The notes beneath the pieces are model-generated. The model made no database searches, had not been told where the DNA came from, and worked only from the letters and a program-made list of their open reading frames with translations. From assembly GCA_004535795.1 (NCBI GenBank), contig SPIA01000001.1, positions 879,659 through 943,658 on the forward strand: DNA of 64,000 bases, given 5' to 3'. The translations under genes were made by a program, and so were the position numbers. This stretch comes from Gammaproteobacteria bacterium LSUCC0057 (GTDB taxonomy: Bacteria; Pseudomonadota; Gammaproteobacteria; Pseudomonadales; Porticoccaceae). How positions within the stretch are numbered: position 1 is the first letter of the stretch; the number at the start of each line of letters is the position of its first letter. Positions 62,668-64,000 of the stretch are shown one piece after another.

Positions 62668-63488
62668 CCAGCGGCCTTATCGATATCGGCGTCAATCTAA
62701 CCAGCTCGCGCTTTGACGACGACCGCGAGGCGGTCTTGGCGGCCGCTTTGGGCGGCGAAACACCGCCGCTGGCAGCTCTCATTATTACCGGCACCTCACT
62801 CGCCGAGAGCCGCGCCGCCGTCGCGCTTTGCGACCAGTACGGGCAGCACTACCCGCAGCAGCTCTCAGCCACCGCCGGCATCCACCCGCACAGCGCCAGC
62901 GACTACAGCAGTGGCAGCATTGCCGAGCTGGCCGAGCTGGCGCGCCACCCAAGTGTCGTGGCGATTGGCGAGACCGGGCTCGACTTCAACCGCAATTTTA
63001 GCCCGCCAGAGTCGCAGCAGCGGTCGTTTGTCGGCCATATAGAACTGGCCGCCGAGACCGGCCTGCCGCTGTTTTTGCACGAGCGAGACGCCAGCGCGCG
63101 CCTGCTCGATATCCTCAGCCAGCACCGCGACCACTTCCGCGGCGGTGTGTTGCACTGCTTTACCGGCGATAAAAAGGCGCTCTACGGCTACTTAGATCTG
63201 GACCTGTATATTGGTATCACCGGCTGGGTCTGCGACGAACGGCGCGGGCTGGAGCTGCAGCGGCTGGTCAGGGAGATTCCCGCCGAACGGCTGCTGCTGG
63301 AGAGCGACGCCCCCTATCTGCTACCGCGCACACTGCGGCCCAAACCCAAACAGGGCCGCAACCAACCCTGCTACCTAACCGAGGTGTTGACCACCGTTGC
63401 GGCACTGCGCGGCGACCGCGCCGACCAGCTGGCGGCCACCACAGCGGCCAACAGCCGACGGCTGTTCGGGCTGCCCGACGCGCCTTAA
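62664..63488 (+). CDS. tatD: TatD-family metal-dependent DNase
   Basis: TIM-barrel nuclease of 274 residues. It shares with E. coli TatD the start IDIGVNLTSSRF, HPH near 72-74, GETGLDFNRNFS near 105, VLHCFTG near 164, YIGITGWVCDERRGLELQ and SDAPYLLPR. The first motif lacks the usual HxH of other TatD paralogues, as in TatD itself. It starts at GTG overlapping the usp stop. Its TAA overlaps the stop of the convergent SDR. Confidence 0.95.
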   Translation: MTSGLIDIGVNLTSSRFDDDREAVLAAALGGETPPLAALIITGTSLAESRAAVALCDQYGQHYPQQLSATAGIHPHSASDYSSGSIAELAELARHPSVVAIGETGLDFNRNFSPPESQQRSFVGHIELAAETGLPLFLHERDASARLLDILSQHRDHFRGGVLHCFTGDKKALYGYLDLDLYIGITGWVCDERRGLELQRLVREIPAERLLLESDAPYLLPRTLRPKPKQGRNQPCYLTEVLTTVAALRGDRADQLAATTAANSRRLFGLPDAP

Positions 63489-64000
63489 GCCGGGGGCTCG
63501 GCCATCAGCGAGCGCACCACCTCGGCGCGCTCACGCGGACCCAAGCCGCGCAACTGCGCCACCATCGCGGCGGTCTCTTGGGGGAAGATAATCTCATCCT
63601 CACCCGCCGCTATACCGTCGAGGATAAGCGTCGCCGCCTCTTCTGGGCTGTTGGACTGCGACACCGCAAAGGCGTTTTCATCCAGCATCTGGGTGGTGAT
63701 AAAACCCGGGTAGATGCCGGTGATCTCAACACTGCTGTCGAGCAGCTCGGCGCGCACCCCGTCGAGCATCATCCGCGTGCCGGCTTTGCTGGCGTTGTAA
63801 ACGTGCTCATAAGGGCAGCCGGCGTAGCTGCCAAGGCTGGACACCAATGCAATGCGGCCGCCGCCGCGGGCCAACAAATAAGGCACCAACGCCGCCAAAA
63901 AGACATAGTTGGCGGTGAGGTTGGTGTCAATCTGGCTGCGCGCGATGCGCCAATCGAACGCAGTGATGCGCTGCGGCAGATCGAGACCGGCATTGAGTAT
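63485..64000 (-). CDS. Short-chain dehydrogenase (N-terminus outside the window)
   Basis: The C-terminal 171 codons of an SDR. The open frame continues to the window edge with ILNAGLDL (the NNAG-region equivalent). Ser is in ALVSSLGSYAG and the catalytic YNASK is present, then GIYPGFITT. The start and cofactor loop are not visible. Substrate unknown. Confidence 0.88.
   Translation of the reverse strand: MLNAGLDLPQRITAFDWRIARSQIDTNLTANYVFLAALVPYLLARGGGRIALVSSLGSYAGCPYEHVYNASKAGTRMMLDGVRAELLDSSVEITGIYPGFITTQMLDENAFAVSQSNSPEEAATLILDGIAAGEDEIIFPQETAAMVAQLRGLGPRERAEVVRSLMAEPPA

Overview
The window is GC-rich chromosomal DNA from a gammaproteobacterium, most likely a marine, aerobic heterotroph. 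The evidence is a complete Na+-NQR operon with its maturation genes, lolCDE, sthA, mfd-csiV, nagZ and lexA-topA. From memory the order lolCDE, sthA, nqrM, apbE, nqrF-A, gap, mfd, csiV, nagZ, lexA, topA matches the Pseudomonas aeruginosa chromosome around PA2986-PA3011. Genes such as the kinase/acyl-CoA dehydrogenase pair, calB and the PQQ alcohol dehydrogenase would suit a Cellvibrionales/Spongiibacteraceae-type bacterium, but the exact family is an inference.

Layout: (1) 1-8.7 kb is a catabolic region. It holds an acyl-CoA dehydrogenase overlapping an APH-family kinase, an SDR and an Old Yellow Enzyme homologue on the plus strand, then a TonB receptor, an atypical SDR and a coniferyl-aldehyde-type dehydrogenase on the minus strand. 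(2) 8.9-12.9 kb is a 2-hydroxy-acid (lactate-type) locus: LldD, a GntP-family permease and a GlcD/DLD-type FAD oxidase. (3) 12.9-15.7 kb is a lipoprotein PQQ/haem-c alcohol dehydrogenase with a Crp/Fnr regulator. (4) 15.9-28.4 kb is one 4168-residue Bap-like surface protein made of Ig-like repeats and three propeller-like blocks. (5) 28.6-29.2 kb is tRNA-Ser(GGA) followed by three 161-bp tandem repeats, each beginning with the last 19 bases of the tRNA and each rich in hairpins. (6) 29.2-34 kb holds a lipoprotein metallo-hydrolase, queF, a YadGH-type ABC exporter, ogt and a DUF2062 protein. (7) 34-47.4 kb is lolCDE, sthA, nqrM-apbE-nqrFEDCBA and gap, all on the minus strand. (8) 47.6-64 kb holds mfd, csiV, an acyltransferase, a YnaI-like channel, nagZ, a small acidic protein, a LOG protein, lexA, a ferredoxin-like protein, two small unknowns, topA, a membrane-anchored unknown, usp, tatD and a partial SDR.

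How the genes work together: dehydrogenases in regions 1-3 feed electrons to respiration. Na+-NQR turns NADH oxidation into a sodium gradient, ApbE and NqrM mature the complex, and SthA balances NADPH and NADH. LolCDE and the TonB receptor serve the outer membrane. LexA, Mfd, Ogt, TatD and TopA cover DNA repair and topology. No transposase, integrase or CRISPR array was seen.

The most unusual items are the tyrT-like tRNA 3'-end repeats, the giant Bap-like protein with its several tiers of internal duplication, an mfd gene whose best start codon is ATC, a perfect palindrome over the predicted nqr promoter, and a 317-base structured leader before a small acidic protein.
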